From assembly GCA_023134165.1 (NCBI GenBank), contig JAGLUZ010000088.1, positions 1 to 34,545 of the forward strand: a stretch of DNA of 34,545 nt. Reading direction: 5' to 3'. The notes under the pieces were generated by a model. That model did no database searches. It was not told the DNA's origin and saw only the letters and a list, made by a program, of their open reading frames with translations. Both the position numbers and the translations under genes were made by a program. Below, piece by piece: positions 17,693 through 27,313 of this stretch; the stretch's first letter is position 1; every line of letters begins with the position of its first letter. Origin of the DNA: Deltaproteobacteria bacterium. GTDB taxonomy: Bacteria > Desulfobacterota > GWC2-55-46 > DRQE01.

Positions 17693-20590
17693 CTAAGCGT
17701 CTTTTTCTGCTGTGCCTTCACCACTGGTAGTATCATCACTACCCGCAGAATCTGGATCTGGTTTAGGCTTTACAGGCAAGGTAAAGACAGGTGCCTTAAA
17801 CCACTTTAGTCTTAGTGCATTTAGAACAACACTTACAGAGCTCATTGCCATAACAGCGGCCGCATATACTGGATTTAGCACAATACCAAAGAAAGGGTAA
17901 AGGATGCCAGCGGCTACAGGGATAAGTGTTGCATTATAGAAAAATGCCCAAAAAAGATTTTGCTTGATATTCCTAATCGTTGCCCTGCTAAGTTCAATGG
18001 CAGTGACAATATGACGGAGATCATCTCGTATGAGGGTTATATCAGAGGCCTCCAAGGCAATATCAGCGCCACTACCAACGGTTATACCAACGTCAGCGCA
18101 GGCAAGAGCAGGTGCGTCATTTACACCGTCCCCAACCATTGCTACGTACCTTCCAGGTTGCTGAAGCCTCTTCACCTCAATGGCCTTATCCTCTGGTAAA
18201 ACCTCAGGGAGGATTCTTTTAATACCAAGCTCAGCACCAACTGCAAAGGCAGTTCGTCTGTTATCCCCAGTTAAGAGTACAACCTCTATACCAAGGGCTT
18301 GAACAGCTCTAATTGCCTCCCTTGAGTTTTCTTTTAGAGTATCAGCTACAGCAATAGCACCGAGGATAACGCTATCTAGTGCAATAAGGACCGGGGTCTT
18401 GCCTGCCTCAGCCAATTGGTTTATCTTCTCCTCAAGGCTACGAGGGATAAGTACGTCTTGCTCCTCCATAAAACTTTCATTACCAATTACAACCTCACCC
18501 TCATCTATTGTAGCACTAACACCGTAACCAGCATCAGCCTTAAAGCTCTCAATCTCTTCTACCTTGATATTACGTTTTTCTGCTTCTGCTACTATTGCCT
18601 TGCCAATTGGGTGCTCAGAGCCTGTCTCAACACCAGCGGCAATCCTAAGGACAGCATCTGCATCATGGCCAGTCTCCTCAGAAGCTATAACGTCAGTGAC
18701 CGAGGGCTCTCCTTTTGTAAGAGTCCCAGTCTTATCAAAGACCATAATAGAGACCTTATGGGCAATCTCCAAAGAATCTCCACCCTTAATTAACACCCCG
18801 AGTTCAGCCCCCCTGCCCGTACCAACCATAATAGAGGTTGGGGTTGCAAGCCCAAGTGCGCACGGACAAGCGATAATAAGGACAGTCACAAAGGCAAGAA
18901 CAGCGTGCGTAAAACTTGGCTCAGGGCCAAGGAGGACCCAGATAAAGAAGGTTACCATTGAGATGGCTATAACGACTGGAACAAAGTAAGAGGCTACGAG
19001 GTCTGCTGTCTTCGCAATTGGCGGCTTTGCACCTTGCGCCTCCTCAACCATCGTAATAATTCGTGAAAGTACAGTTTCTTTTCCAACCCTAAGGGCTTGA
19101 AACTTAAAGGCACCTGTCTTATTTATTGTCCCAGCCGTAACCAAGCCCCCTGCACTCTTATCAACAGGCATACTCTCACCTGTTACCATAGATTCATCAA
19201 CCGAAGAAGCCCCGCTTAGGATAACCCCGTCTACGGGAACTCTCTCACCAGGTCTAACAACTAGGATATCGCCTGCGACAATATCCTCAAGTGGAACTTC
19301 TGTCTCTGTGCCTTCCCTAAAGATACACGCAGTATCTGGGCGTAGGGATATAAGTTTTTTTATTGCATCTGTTGTGCGAGCTCTGGCACGAGCCTCCAAG
19401 AACCTGCCAAATAAAATAAGTACAATAATTGCCGCTGAGGTATCAAAGTAAACAGCAAGCTCGATAACTGAGGCCTCAAAAAATACAGGATAAAAAGTAA
19501 CCAAAACGCTGAAAAAGTATGCCGCACTAGTACCAACAACAATTAAGGTATTCATATCTGCGCCGTGACGAGTAAGAGACTTCCAAGCCCCGCGGTAGAA
19601 CTCAAAGCCGCACCAAAACTGGACAGGTGTTGCCAGGACAAACTGAGCAATAAATATCTCTTTTGTTGTGAGAGTGATAATATTACCAAGACCTAGGAAG
19701 GTGGCATTCATTAGGATAAATATCGGTACTGTAAGGAGTGTGCCAATACCAAGACGAAGCTTTAAATTCTTATCAATACTTTGTTTCTCTGGCGTCTCAC
19801 CAGAATACTGACTCTTCTCTTCATCTCCTAACTCATCAACTTCAAAGCCTGAGGTCTCAATGGCACGTATAATCTCTCTTAATGTAAGTGCTGTTGGTAG
19901 GTACTCAATTATTGCCTTGCTTGAGGAAGAAGTTACGTAGACCCCGACCATACCATCGAGTGCGTCAACTGCGGCCGTAACCAAGTCAGTACTATCAATT
20001 GAGGTCATCCCAACTACAGGAAGAGTTACTTTTTTGGTAGATACACCGTACCCAGTTGAACGAACAATATTTAATAAGTCAATTAAAGTAATATCTAGGC
20101 TATCATAGACAATCCTAATTTTTTCAATGGCAAAATTAACGCTCGCTGAGATTACACCATCAATACTATCAAAGGCATGCTCTATCTTTGAAGCACATGA
20201 GGCACAGGTCATCCCTGTAATTGCGATATGGATTGTTTTTCGTCCTCTATCAGAGGAAAAAACCGATTTTTTATTTTTTAGGAGTAAATTGACCTCAGGT
20301 AGGTTAGCCTTAGGCGTTTGGGACGCGTCCATTGCTCCATCTTCCGTATCATCAGCATTAGTATCACCATCAACCTCAAAGGAAAGGTTTTCCTTAAAGC
20401 GAACCTCTTCAGCCTCTGTCGTGGACTCTACTGCTTCCTCTGTAGGCTTTGAGAGAAAGACCTCTGGACTACGCACAAAGATATCCTTGCAGCTCGTTGA
20501 GCAAAAGTAGAAGGTATTACCTTCAAAATCAGAGTTAATACTTCGCTCAGAGCCCTCCACAAACATGCCGCAGACTGGATCTTGTACCAT
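17693..20590 (-). CDS. copA: P1B-type heavy-metal (copper-type) translocating ATPase with N-terminal YHS domain and HMA domains
   Basis: 965 aa; YHS (DPVCGMFV...[12 protein letters not shown]), HMA GMTCASC, CPC (IACPCALGL), [22 protein letters not shown]. Confidence 0.93.
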   Translation of the reverse strand: MVQDPVCGMFVEGSERSINSDFEGNTFYFCSTSCKDIFVRSPEVFLSKPTEEAVESTTEAEEVRFKENLSFEVDGDTNADDTEDGAMDASQTPKANLPEVNLLLKNKKSVFSSDRGRKTIHIAITGMTCASCASKIEHAFDSIDGVISASVNFAIEKIRIVYDSLDITLIDLLNIVRSTGYGVSTKKVTLPVVGMTSIDSTDLVTAAVDALDGMVGVYVTSSSSKAIIEYLPTALTLREIIRAIETSGFEVDELGDEEKSQYSGETPEKQSIDKNLKLRLGIGTLLTVPIFILMNATFLGLGNIITLTTKEIFIAQFVLATPVQFWCGFEFYRGAWKSLTRHGADMNTLIVVGTSAAYFFSVLVTFYPVFFEASVIELAVYFDTSAAIIVLILFGRFLEARARARTTDAIKKLISLRPDTACIFREGTETEVPLEDIVAGDILVVRPGERVPVDGVILSGASSVDESMVTGESMPVDKSAGGLVTAGTINKTGAFKFQALRVGKETVLSRIITMVEEAQGAKPPIAKTADLVASYFVPVVIAISMVTFFIWVLLGPEPSFTHAVLAFVTVLIIACPCALGLATPTSIMVGTGRGAELGVLIKGGDSLEIAHKVSIMVFDKTGTLTKGEPSVTDVIASEETGHDADAVLRIAAGVETGSEHPIGKAIVAEAEKRNIKVEEIESFKADAGYGVSATIDEGEVVIGNESFMEEQDVLIPRSLEEKINQLAEAGKTPVLIALDSVILGAIAVADTLKENSREAIRAVQALGIEVVLLTGDNRRTAFAVGAELGIKRILPEVLPEDKAIEVKRLQQPGRYVAMVGDGVNDAPALACADVGITVGSGADIALEASDITLIRDDLRHIVTAIELSRATIRNIKQNLFWAFFYNATLIPVAAGILYPFFGIVLNPVYAAAVMAMSSVSVVLNALRLKWFKAPVFTLPVKPKPDPDSAGSDDTTSGEGTAEKDA

Positions 20591-20668
20591 AGAATTATCA
20601 CCAAAGAGGCCTAGAAAAGAACCTCTGCCTTGCTAAATATAATATTAAGTACTAAGAAAAAAAGATAC

Positions 20669-20691
20669 CTCGGAAAAGCCGAGAAAAAAAC
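20669..20691 (-). terminator. Short terminator-like hairpin
   Basis: CTCGG-aaaag-CCGAG with T-run on the minus strand downstream of the 20770-21165 gene. Confidence 0.4.
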
Positions 20692-20769
20692 TTTTAGAAT
20701 ACTTTATGAGGGTTATAAAGAGAGAGCATCAATACCTCAAAGAGAGATGCCACGTGGAATGGGAGCTGA

Positions 20770-21165
20770 CTAATAACCAATCTTTCCGTGCTTTTCAGGT
20801 AAAACAGTACTCCCATCCATAAGGTTCCAAAGCAGGTAAGCCACCACTTCTGGGACAAGGGCTGTGTACTGGTTGCCTGAACGAGCAAGATCACTCCTCA
20901 TAGCTTTTTTTGCATCCTCATTGCCAGTAAGGTCAAAGATTATATCGATTTCCTCCCCCATAGCCACAAGCTCTTTTGGGTCATTTACAACATTAATCCC
21001 TTTATCCTTTGCAAGCTCAATGCCTGGAGCATCTTTATTTATCTCAGCAACGGCAACAATCTCGACGCCAGTGCCGATTTTATCTGCAAATTTCCTTAAA
21101 AAAGTAGTCCCAACCTGACCAAGTCCAGCTATTGCAACCTTTAAATCCCTCTTATTGTCTGTCAA
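20770..21165 (-). CDS. Standalone NAD(P)-binding Rossmann protein (homoserine dehydrogenase N-terminal-like)
   Basis: 131 aa; VAIAGLGQVGTTFLRKFADKIGTGVEIVAVAEIN and IDIIFDLTGN motifs. Confidence 0.65.
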   Translation of the reverse strand: MTDNKRDLKVAIAGLGQVGTTFLRKFADKIGTGVEIVAVAEINKDAPGIELAKDKGINVVNDPKELVAMGEEIDIIFDLTGNEDAKKAMRSDLARSGNQYTALVPEVVAYLLWNLMDGSTVLPEKHGKIGY

Positions 21166-21290
21166 GATGCGCCTCCGTTTTTTAAGTTGCCTCTAGAGCC
21201 AATTGCCCCAAGCCTTAAAAGATTAACTTAAGTCTTGGCTCTATGTCAAGGAAAAATAATAGCTTTTCCGTAAACTCGGCAACAAAAAAA

Positions 21291-21320
21291 AGGAAGAGGG
21301 GTTTAACGCCCCTCTTCCTT
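21291..21320 (-). terminator. Rho-independent terminator after pilA
   Basis: AGGAAGAGGGG-tttaacg-CCCCTCTTCCTT with poly-T on the minus strand. Confidence 0.9.
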
Positions 21321-21346
21321 CTTGATAAAAAAATATACGTTATCGC

Positions 21347-21733
21347 TTAGAAGTATTTAATTGATCCGTCTGCTGTTACATTCGCAGAATTCTGTGGTGC
21401 TGTCTTAAGCAATGTCTGCTTAAGCTGAATAAAACCAGCACCAGCACCATCTAGATTTGCACTTACAAAGCTGATACCAGCTGAGGTTTGATAGCCATAC
21501 TGTTGAAGAATTGCAAGAGTTGTTACTGTTCCATCAACCTTATCGGTTAAGTAAGCCATTGAAGCTGTGTAGGCATTCTTAATATCAGAGGTAAGACCAG
21601 CTTTGTAACCACGTTGCTTGTACTTACTGAACTGAGGAATAGCGATGGCTGCAAGAATTGCGATAATGGCCACAACTATCAAGAGTTCAATCAAGGTAAA
21701 ACCACTTTCTTTCTTGAGTAGTTTTTTAAACAT
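21347..21733 (-). CDS. pilA: Type IV major pilin (type IVa prepilin)
   Basis: MFKKLLKKESG|FTLIELLIVVAIIAILAAIAIPQF prepilin peptidase site and N-terminal helix. Confidence 0.96.
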   Translation of the reverse strand: MFKKLLKKESGFTLIELLIVVAIIAILAAIAIPQFSKYKQRGYKAGLTSDIKNAYTASMAYLTDKVDGTVTTLAILQQYGYQTSAGISFVSANLDGAGAGFIQLKQTLLKTAPQNSANVTADGSIKYF

Positions 21734-21795
21734 TTTAGTTCTCCTTTTTTTGTTTTATTCCTAAATTAAAATTGTTTGATATGTTCTGATTATAA

Positions 21796-21811
21796 TGCAA
21801 CCTCCGTGCCA
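21796..21811 (-). promoter_or_regulatory. Sigma-54 (RpoN) promoter of pilA
   Basis: Minus strand TGGCACGGAGGTTGCA matches the TGGCACG-N4-TTGCW -24/-12 consensus; lies about 65 nt upstream of the pilA start. Confidence 0.93.
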
Positions 21812-21886
21812 AAACTCAAACTTCTTTAAAAACAACTACTTACCATTTATGACCAGAGGCAATCTGTCAGATTATGACAAAAAACG

Positions 21887-24184
21887 TCACTTTGGTTGTT
21901 TTTTGTCATTTTTTGCGTCTTCTTTTGAGCTAAATTTCATAAGTTCTTTAATGAGTGTGCCAGCAATCTCTTCATATGTATCATCTTCCTCTACAGAAAA
22001 CCGATAATATTTCAAAGCATTTGGAATATCCCCTATCTCAAGGTAGGAATTTCCAAGGTAATACAGAGCCTTGGCTCGTAGTTGTTTTACCTCAATTGAA
22101 AATGCAGCCCTCGTTAGGTACCGAATAGAACATTCAAAATCCCCAACCTCAAAGCATGAGAGGCCAAGTGCCATCAAACCTTCCTTTTCAATCTTATCCC
22201 AGACCGTTGTTGCGTGCCTCTCTAAGTATTTAACGGCATTTACGTAGTCCTTTAACTCATAATAAGTAACCCCTAGGCCAAGGTTACCCTTACTAAACTC
22301 GCCACGTATTGTTTTAAAGACCTCTAAGGCCTCGCTGCGTCGCTCTAAGGCATTTAAGGCAATCCCTAAGTCATAACCAACAAAGGGGTCACTGCTAATT
22401 TCAAAGGCTTCTTGCAGTGTTTTTACGGCTTGCTCCTGATATTCCTTGCCAAGTTTCATCTCGATTAGTCCCTTAACCCGTAGAGGGGTGATAAATCTCT
22501 CGGTAATCCCCTCTTTTTTGTAAAAACCAAGAACCCTCTCAACCTCAAGTAAGCTCTTCTTTAGCTGAGCCTCACCAGTATCAAAGATATACTGCCTCTC
22601 ATCATCACTGCAAGGATTAAGAGAATTAAAGCCCCACCTTGATATTAGTTCTTTATTGGCTTCATTGTTTTTCAGGTAAAGAACTGAGGTGTCATCAAAG
22701 ACGACCGCACTCCAGTCCTTGGCACCCTCAAAGACAGAGCACACTTTGTCAGTTGTACTAATCAGTGCCACTTTAAAGCCGTGTTCTTGCTCGAGCCTAC
22801 CAAGGCGAGCCTGGTCACTTATCTGGCGAGTTTTCCAAAAATGATAAGGGGAATAAACAGTTGGAGTTCTACCATCGATAAAAGGAGCTATATCGTTATA
22901 AATAAGGTAACCACCATAAACATACTTATTATAGATTGCCCCCTCTGGTTCTTTATCTTTAATAAAACTAAGGCTACCTTCTGGAAAAACCCCACGCTTT
23001 AAATCAAGACCATAACCGTTTATAGTTCCAACAAGAAACGCATTATAGGAAAGGCCAAGGGTTAGGATAAGGACGAGTAAAAAAGAGAACTTCTCTACTA
23101 ATTCACCATTCTTCTTTGAGCCTTCTCGTTGAAAATATCCCCCGTAAGTAGCAACCATCGGAGCTGAGATAAAAGCAAAAAGAGGAATCCACCTAGCATG
23201 ACTTGTTGCCATATAAAGAAAAGCAGAGGTAATCATCAGATCACGAAGCTTTATCTCTTTTAGTTTACGCAACCACAAAAAGGCCAAGGAATAGAGAAGT
23301 ATTAGGAATGAAGTTTTTTGGAGCGAAAATGGGTACGCATCAAAGAATAACGCACCTAGAGGAACCCTCATCCACTCACCAATATACTGAAGAGCCTCAA
23401 CATTCTCACTGCTTTGATGAATAAACGGAAATACCACGAGTTCAGCACCGTAGGGGTTAATTACCGAGACAAGTGGAATCAGTAAAGAGATAATAAAGAG
23501 CCTTTTAAAATCCTTTGAAAAATCACTTATCCCGCGAGCTTTAATAACCTCAGAGACAAAACTCCCGATGGCATAAGAACCAACGAGAAAAATTCCAAGG
23601 ATAAAACTAGAGTGAATATTAACCCACAAAATTTGAAGCGGAAGAAGTGCTAAGAGGTAAACCGGCAACCCCTTACGCTCCTCTAATCGGTCTAAATTTA
23701 GGAGGAGCAAGTAGAGCGAGACAAAGAGAAAACCAAAGAGGTGTGGTCTTATAAAGAAACGCATCTGTGTTCCAGCAAGAACAAGAAAGAGAAGAGCCAA
23801 GCAGAACCAGGTACGTTTCTTACCTGCAAGGAGTGTAAAGTTTTTCCAAAGAACTATAAAGGTTGACCCGAGAATCACAAACTGGAACACGGCAAGACCA
23901 AACCAGCCACCAAGGTAGGTAAAGACAATATGGGCTATAACCTGAAAACCCCACGTAAAGTCAATCCACTTTGAGCCTCCAAAGGTATAGCTAAATGGGT
24001 CAAAGTCTGGTACTTGAAGGTTCTCAAATATCCACTGACCGCTCTTTAAGGCCCAAAATATATCACTATCCCAGCGTTGTTTCTGAAAAACACTTAACAA
24101 AAGAAATACAGCAAAGACTATAAAAAATAAGATACGCCCTTTATTTTCGTATCTCTGCAAGTAATTACTTATCTGAGTCTTCAT
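21887..24184 (-). CDS. Polytopic membrane protein (GT-C-like) with C-terminal TPRs, between pilR and pilA
   Basis: 765 aa; N-terminal WDSDIFWALKSGQWIFENLQVPDFDPFSYTF...WIDFTWGFQ, many TM segments, C-terminal TPRs. Confidence 0.75.
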   Translation of the reverse strand: MKTQISNYLQRYENKGRILFFIVFAVFLLLSVFQKQRWDSDIFWALKSGQWIFENLQVPDFDPFSYTFGGSKWIDFTWGFQVIAHIVFTYLGGWFGLAVFQFVILGSTFIVLWKNFTLLAGKKRTWFCLALLFLVLAGTQMRFFIRPHLFGFLFVSLYLLLLNLDRLEERKGLPVYLLALLPLQILWVNIHSSFILGIFLVGSYAIGSFVSEVIKARGISDFSKDFKRLFIISLLIPLVSVINPYGAELVVFPFIHQSSENVEALQYIGEWMRVPLGALFFDAYPFSLQKTSFLILLYSLAFLWLRKLKEIKLRDLMITSAFLYMATSHARWIPLFAFISAPMVATYGGYFQREGSKKNGELVEKFSFLLVLILTLGLSYNAFLVGTINGYGLDLKRGVFPEGSLSFIKDKEPEGAIYNKYVYGGYLIYNDIAPFIDGRTPTVYSPYHFWKTRQISDQARLGRLEQEHGFKVALISTTDKVCSVFEGAKDWSAVVFDDTSVLYLKNNEANKELISRWGFNSLNPCSDDERQYIFDTGEAQLKKSLLEVERVLGFYKKEGITERFITPLRVKGLIEMKLGKEYQEQAVKTLQEAFEISSDPFVGYDLGIALNALERRSEALEVFKTIRGEFSKGNLGLGVTYYELKDYVNAVKYLERHATTVWDKIEKEGLMALGLSCFEVGDFECSIRYLTRAAFSIEVKQLRAKALYYLGNSYLEIGDIPNALKYYRFSVEEDDTYEEIAGTLIKELMKFSSKEDAKNDKKQPK

Positions 24185-25595
24185 ACTTCTCCAGTTTATA
24201 TCTTATCGAGCGGAAGGTTATACCCAGAATCTCAGCGGCTTTTTTCTTCACCCCACCGGCCTTCTTCATAGCAGTCATTATTATCTTTTTCTCAAAATTA
24301 TTTACTGCACTCTCTAGGTTGAAACCCTGTTCAGAGAAATCAGCTGGAGGTGCCTCACTTAGCTCTCCTTGAAAATCAACTGACCTGCTACCAACACCAT
24401 TACCTAGGCCATCTGCAAACCCCTCTCTAATCTCTGGAGGCAAGCAAGGGGGCATTAACTTATCCCCCTTTTCTAGAGCAACACCACGCTCAATTGCGTT
24501 CTCAAGCTCACGCACATTCCCCTTAAAACCGAAGTCAAGGAACATCGCCATGACCTCTTCAGATACACTCTTAACCTCTTTTCCAGCCTCCAAGCAATGC
24601 TTACCTAGAAAATAACGTACAAGGGCAGGGATATCTTCCTTTCTATCCCTAAGGGGCGGGGTTTTTATCCTTATAACATTTAACCTATAGAAGAGATCTT
24701 CCCTGAAACGCCCAGCCTCGACCTCTTTCTCAACGTCCTTATTTGTTGCCGCAACGAGCCTTATATCTACAGATATATCTGTAAGCCCGCCAACGCGTCT
24801 AAAGTTCCTCTCTTGGATAAAACGAAGTAACTTAACCTGCAAGTTAAGTGGCAGTTCCGTTACCTCATCAAGGAAGAGAGTACCTTCATTTGCAAGTTCA
24901 GCAAGGCCTTTTTTATTTGCTACTGCCCCTGTAAAGGCACCTTTTTGGTGGCCAAAAAGCTCACTCTCAAGGAGGTTCTCTGGGACAGCCCCGCAGTTAA
25001 TAGTAACAAATGACGAGTCCTTCCTTGGGCTCTCACCATGTATGGCTCTCGCTATAAGCTCTTTCCCTGTCCCACTCTCTCCAGATATAAGGACATTTGC
25101 CTTGGTCTCTGAAACACTTAAGACCAGTTCATATATCTCCTTCATTGGCGCAGAGGTACCAATAATTCCCCCAAGACCAAAGATTGTCTTTTGATCTTTC
25201 TTCAGTATAAGGTTTTCACGCTTTACCCTTTGCCACTCTAGGGCTCTCTTTAGGTGTAACTTAATATCATCAATATTAAAGGGCTTTGTGAAGTAGTCGT
25301 AAGCCCCAGATTTCATCGCATCAATTGCAGTATCAACTGAGGCGAAAGCCGTAATAATCATAAATATTACCTCAGGGCAAAGCTCCTTTACAGCCTTAAG
25401 GAGACCAACCCCACCCATGCCAGGCATCTTTAAATCCGAGATAATAAGATCCACAGGTGAGCCTTCTATATACTCAAGAGCCTTCTCTGCGGAAGGAAAG
25501 GCAACTGTATCGTACCCCTCTTTACTTAACATTATTGAGAGTAGATCGCGCATACTCTCCTCATCATCCACTATAACTATCTTTTCATTTGCCAT
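24165..25595 (-). CDS. pilR: NtrC-family sigma-54 response regulator PilR
   Basis: Receiver (IVDDEESMRDLL, DLKMPGMGG), AAA+ GESGTGKELIARAIH and GAFTGA, C-terminal Fis-type HTH; adjacent to pilS. Confidence 0.93.
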   Translation of the reverse strand: MANEKIVIVDDEESMRDLLSIMLSKEGYDTVAFPSAEKALEYIEGSPVDLIISDLKMPGMGGVGLLKAVKELCPEVIFMIITAFASVDTAIDAMKSGAYDYFTKPFNIDDIKLHLKRALEWQRVKRENLILKKDQKTIFGLGGIIGTSAPMKEIYELVLSVSETKANVLISGESGTGKELIARAIHGESPRKDSSFVTINCGAVPENLLESELFGHQKGAFTGAVANKKGLAELANEGTLFLDEVTELPLNLQVKLLRFIQERNFRRVGGLTDISVDIRLVAATNKDVEKEVEAGRFREDLFYRLNVIRIKTPPLRDRKEDIPALVRYFLGKHCLEAGKEVKSVSEEVMAMFLDFGFKGNVRELENAIERGVALEKGDKLMPPCLPPEIREGFADGLGNGVGSRSVDFQGELSEAPPADFSEQGFNLESAVNNFEKKIIMTAMKKAGGVKKKAAEILGITFRSIRYKLEKYEDSDK

Positions 25596-25640
25596 TTAAT
25601 ACCACCGTATTGTATTGGTAAATAAGACTCCGTACTTTTT

Positions 25641-27311
25641 TTAATGCAATGAACGCTCTACAGCAAGAGGGAGAGATACTGAAAATGTCGTCCCCTTTCC
25701 AAGCGTGCTCTTTAGAGTAATTGAGCCGTCGTGTTCTTTTATAATCCTATGGGCAAGGACAAGGCCAAGACCTGTTCCGTTTTCTTTTGTTGAAAAAAAC
25801 GGATCAAATATCTTTGATGCAACATCCTCTGCCATTCCCTCTCCATTATCAGTTATCTCAATTAAGACGTCGTACCTGTCTTTAGTACCCCCTGCTCTAG
25901 GCCTCGACTGAGTGCCAAGTGAGGAGGTTACTTTTAGTACTCCACCACTTGGCATTGCACTTGCCGCATTTAAGAACAAATTCCAAAAAACCTGAGATAA
26001 CTGTCGTTTATCTCCCTCTACAACAAGCCCTGCACGAACACTATCCTCTATAGTTATGAGCTGAGCCTCGGGGGAATTTTCAAAAATATCGAGAGTCTCA
26101 TTGATGATACCACCAAGAGAGAATCTCTCGCTTTGCCCTTTCGCTGGTCTTGCAAAGACAAGGAAATCTGTAATAAGAGCATTTAACCTCTCACTCTCTT
26201 TTAGGACAATCTCCATAAGACGTTTCTTCTCACCATCGAGTTCTAATTCTTGCCCAAGGAGCTGGATTGAACCGCTCATACTGGCCAGAGGGTTACGAAC
26301 CTCATGGGCAAGGGAGGCTGAGAGTTCACCGAGTGCCTTTAATTTATCATCACGTCTAAGTTGCTCCTCAAGGGCCTTAATCTCAGTCATATTCTGAAAG
26401 ATTACAATCATCTCCATATCCCCGCCCTCACCCTTTGTTATTGAAAAACCAAGGCAAAGACCTTCGCTATCTTTAAAGGAGTAGACCCTCTCAAAGTCAC
26501 CAACAAGGTTATCTTTGTTTAAGTGGGTATCAAAGAGATCTGGGAAGACAAAGTTTATATCACCGTAATAAACCTCACGAAGTGAAAAACCAGTAATGGT
26601 CGAGGCCGCTTGGTTAAAAGAGGTTATCCTAAAACGCGCATCTAGGGTGATTATTCCACTCGTAATATTATCAACAATATGCCTGTTTAGTGCCTCCAAG
26701 CGACCGTAATCAATATCACGCTCCTCAAGGGCTCGCTCAATTGTTTCTGTCTTTTTTGCAAGGTAACCACCGAGGTAGGCAACTGTACAGAAGGCAAGTA
26801 TATTTATAGCAAGCGTTGTTAGGACATCCTCTGAGGTTGGGTCAACAACAGATGAGAAGACCTTATACTTTGCAGGGAGAACGCCGTAATAGTCAAGGTC
26901 AAGCAGTAACCCATACGCAAGACAAGATATAACTGCGGTATAGTAGCCACCCCTGCTACCAAGAAGAATTCCACCTCCAATAACAACAAATAGGTAGAGT
27001 ACAGAGAGGTAGCTCTCGGTTGCACCCGTTACAAAGACAATTACAGTTACGAGTGCTACGTCAGCACTTAATTGAAAAAAAGCAAAGAGGCCTAGGTTTT
27101 TTATCTTGTTAAGTAGGAGTGCGTAGATAATGCTAAGGAGCCCAACAACGACCACAACAACATGCATTGGGTAGTAAATGGGCTGGGTAAAGGAGTGACC
27201 GCTGACTTGGAACCAAGTTCCAACAATAAGAAAGGCAATAGCTAGGACAACCCTTAGCACCATCAGGCCAAGGAGCTTTGTCCTAATTGAGTGTTCTGAC
27301 ACAGATGTCAT
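25641..27311 (-). CDS. pilS: Membrane sensor histidine kinase PilS
   Basis: N-terminal TM segments, PAS-like region, SLAHEVRNPLASM H-box, DNGEGM and GTGLGL ATPase motifs. Confidence 0.92.
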   Translation of the reverse strand: MTSVSEHSIRTKLLGLMVLRVVLAIAFLIVGTWFQVSGHSFTQPIYYPMHVVVVVVGLLSIIYALLLNKIKNLGLFAFFQLSADVALVTVIVFVTGATESYLSVLYLFVVIGGGILLGSRGGYYTAVISCLAYGLLLDLDYYGVLPAKYKVFSSVVDPTSEDVLTTLAINILAFCTVAYLGGYLAKKTETIERALEERDIDYGRLEALNRHIVDNITSGIITLDARFRITSFNQAASTITGFSLREVYYGDINFVFPDLFDTHLNKDNLVGDFERVYSFKDSEGLCLGFSITKGEGGDMEMIVIFQNMTEIKALEEQLRRDDKLKALGELSASLAHEVRNPLASMSGSIQLLGQELELDGEKKRLMEIVLKESERLNALITDFLVFARPAKGQSERFSLGGIINETLDIFENSPEAQLITIEDSVRAGLVVEGDKRQLSQVFWNLFLNAASAMPSGGVLKVTSSLGTQSRPRAGGTKDRYDVLIEITDNGEGMAEDVASKIFDPFFSTKENGTGLGLVLAHRIIKEHDGSITLKSTLGKGTTFSVSLPLAVERSLH

Positions 27312-27313
27312 CG

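Noticed and set aside
16831-17739. Treating the two GrdB-like ORFs as a frameshifted pseudogene or as two separate genes
   Set aside because: Both halves are in the same frame, interrupted only by TGA, with U-x-x-C context at the expected Sec position; a selenoprotein is the simpler explanation. The ORF-track start at 17739 overlaps the ATPase gene; ATG 17679 has a good RBS.
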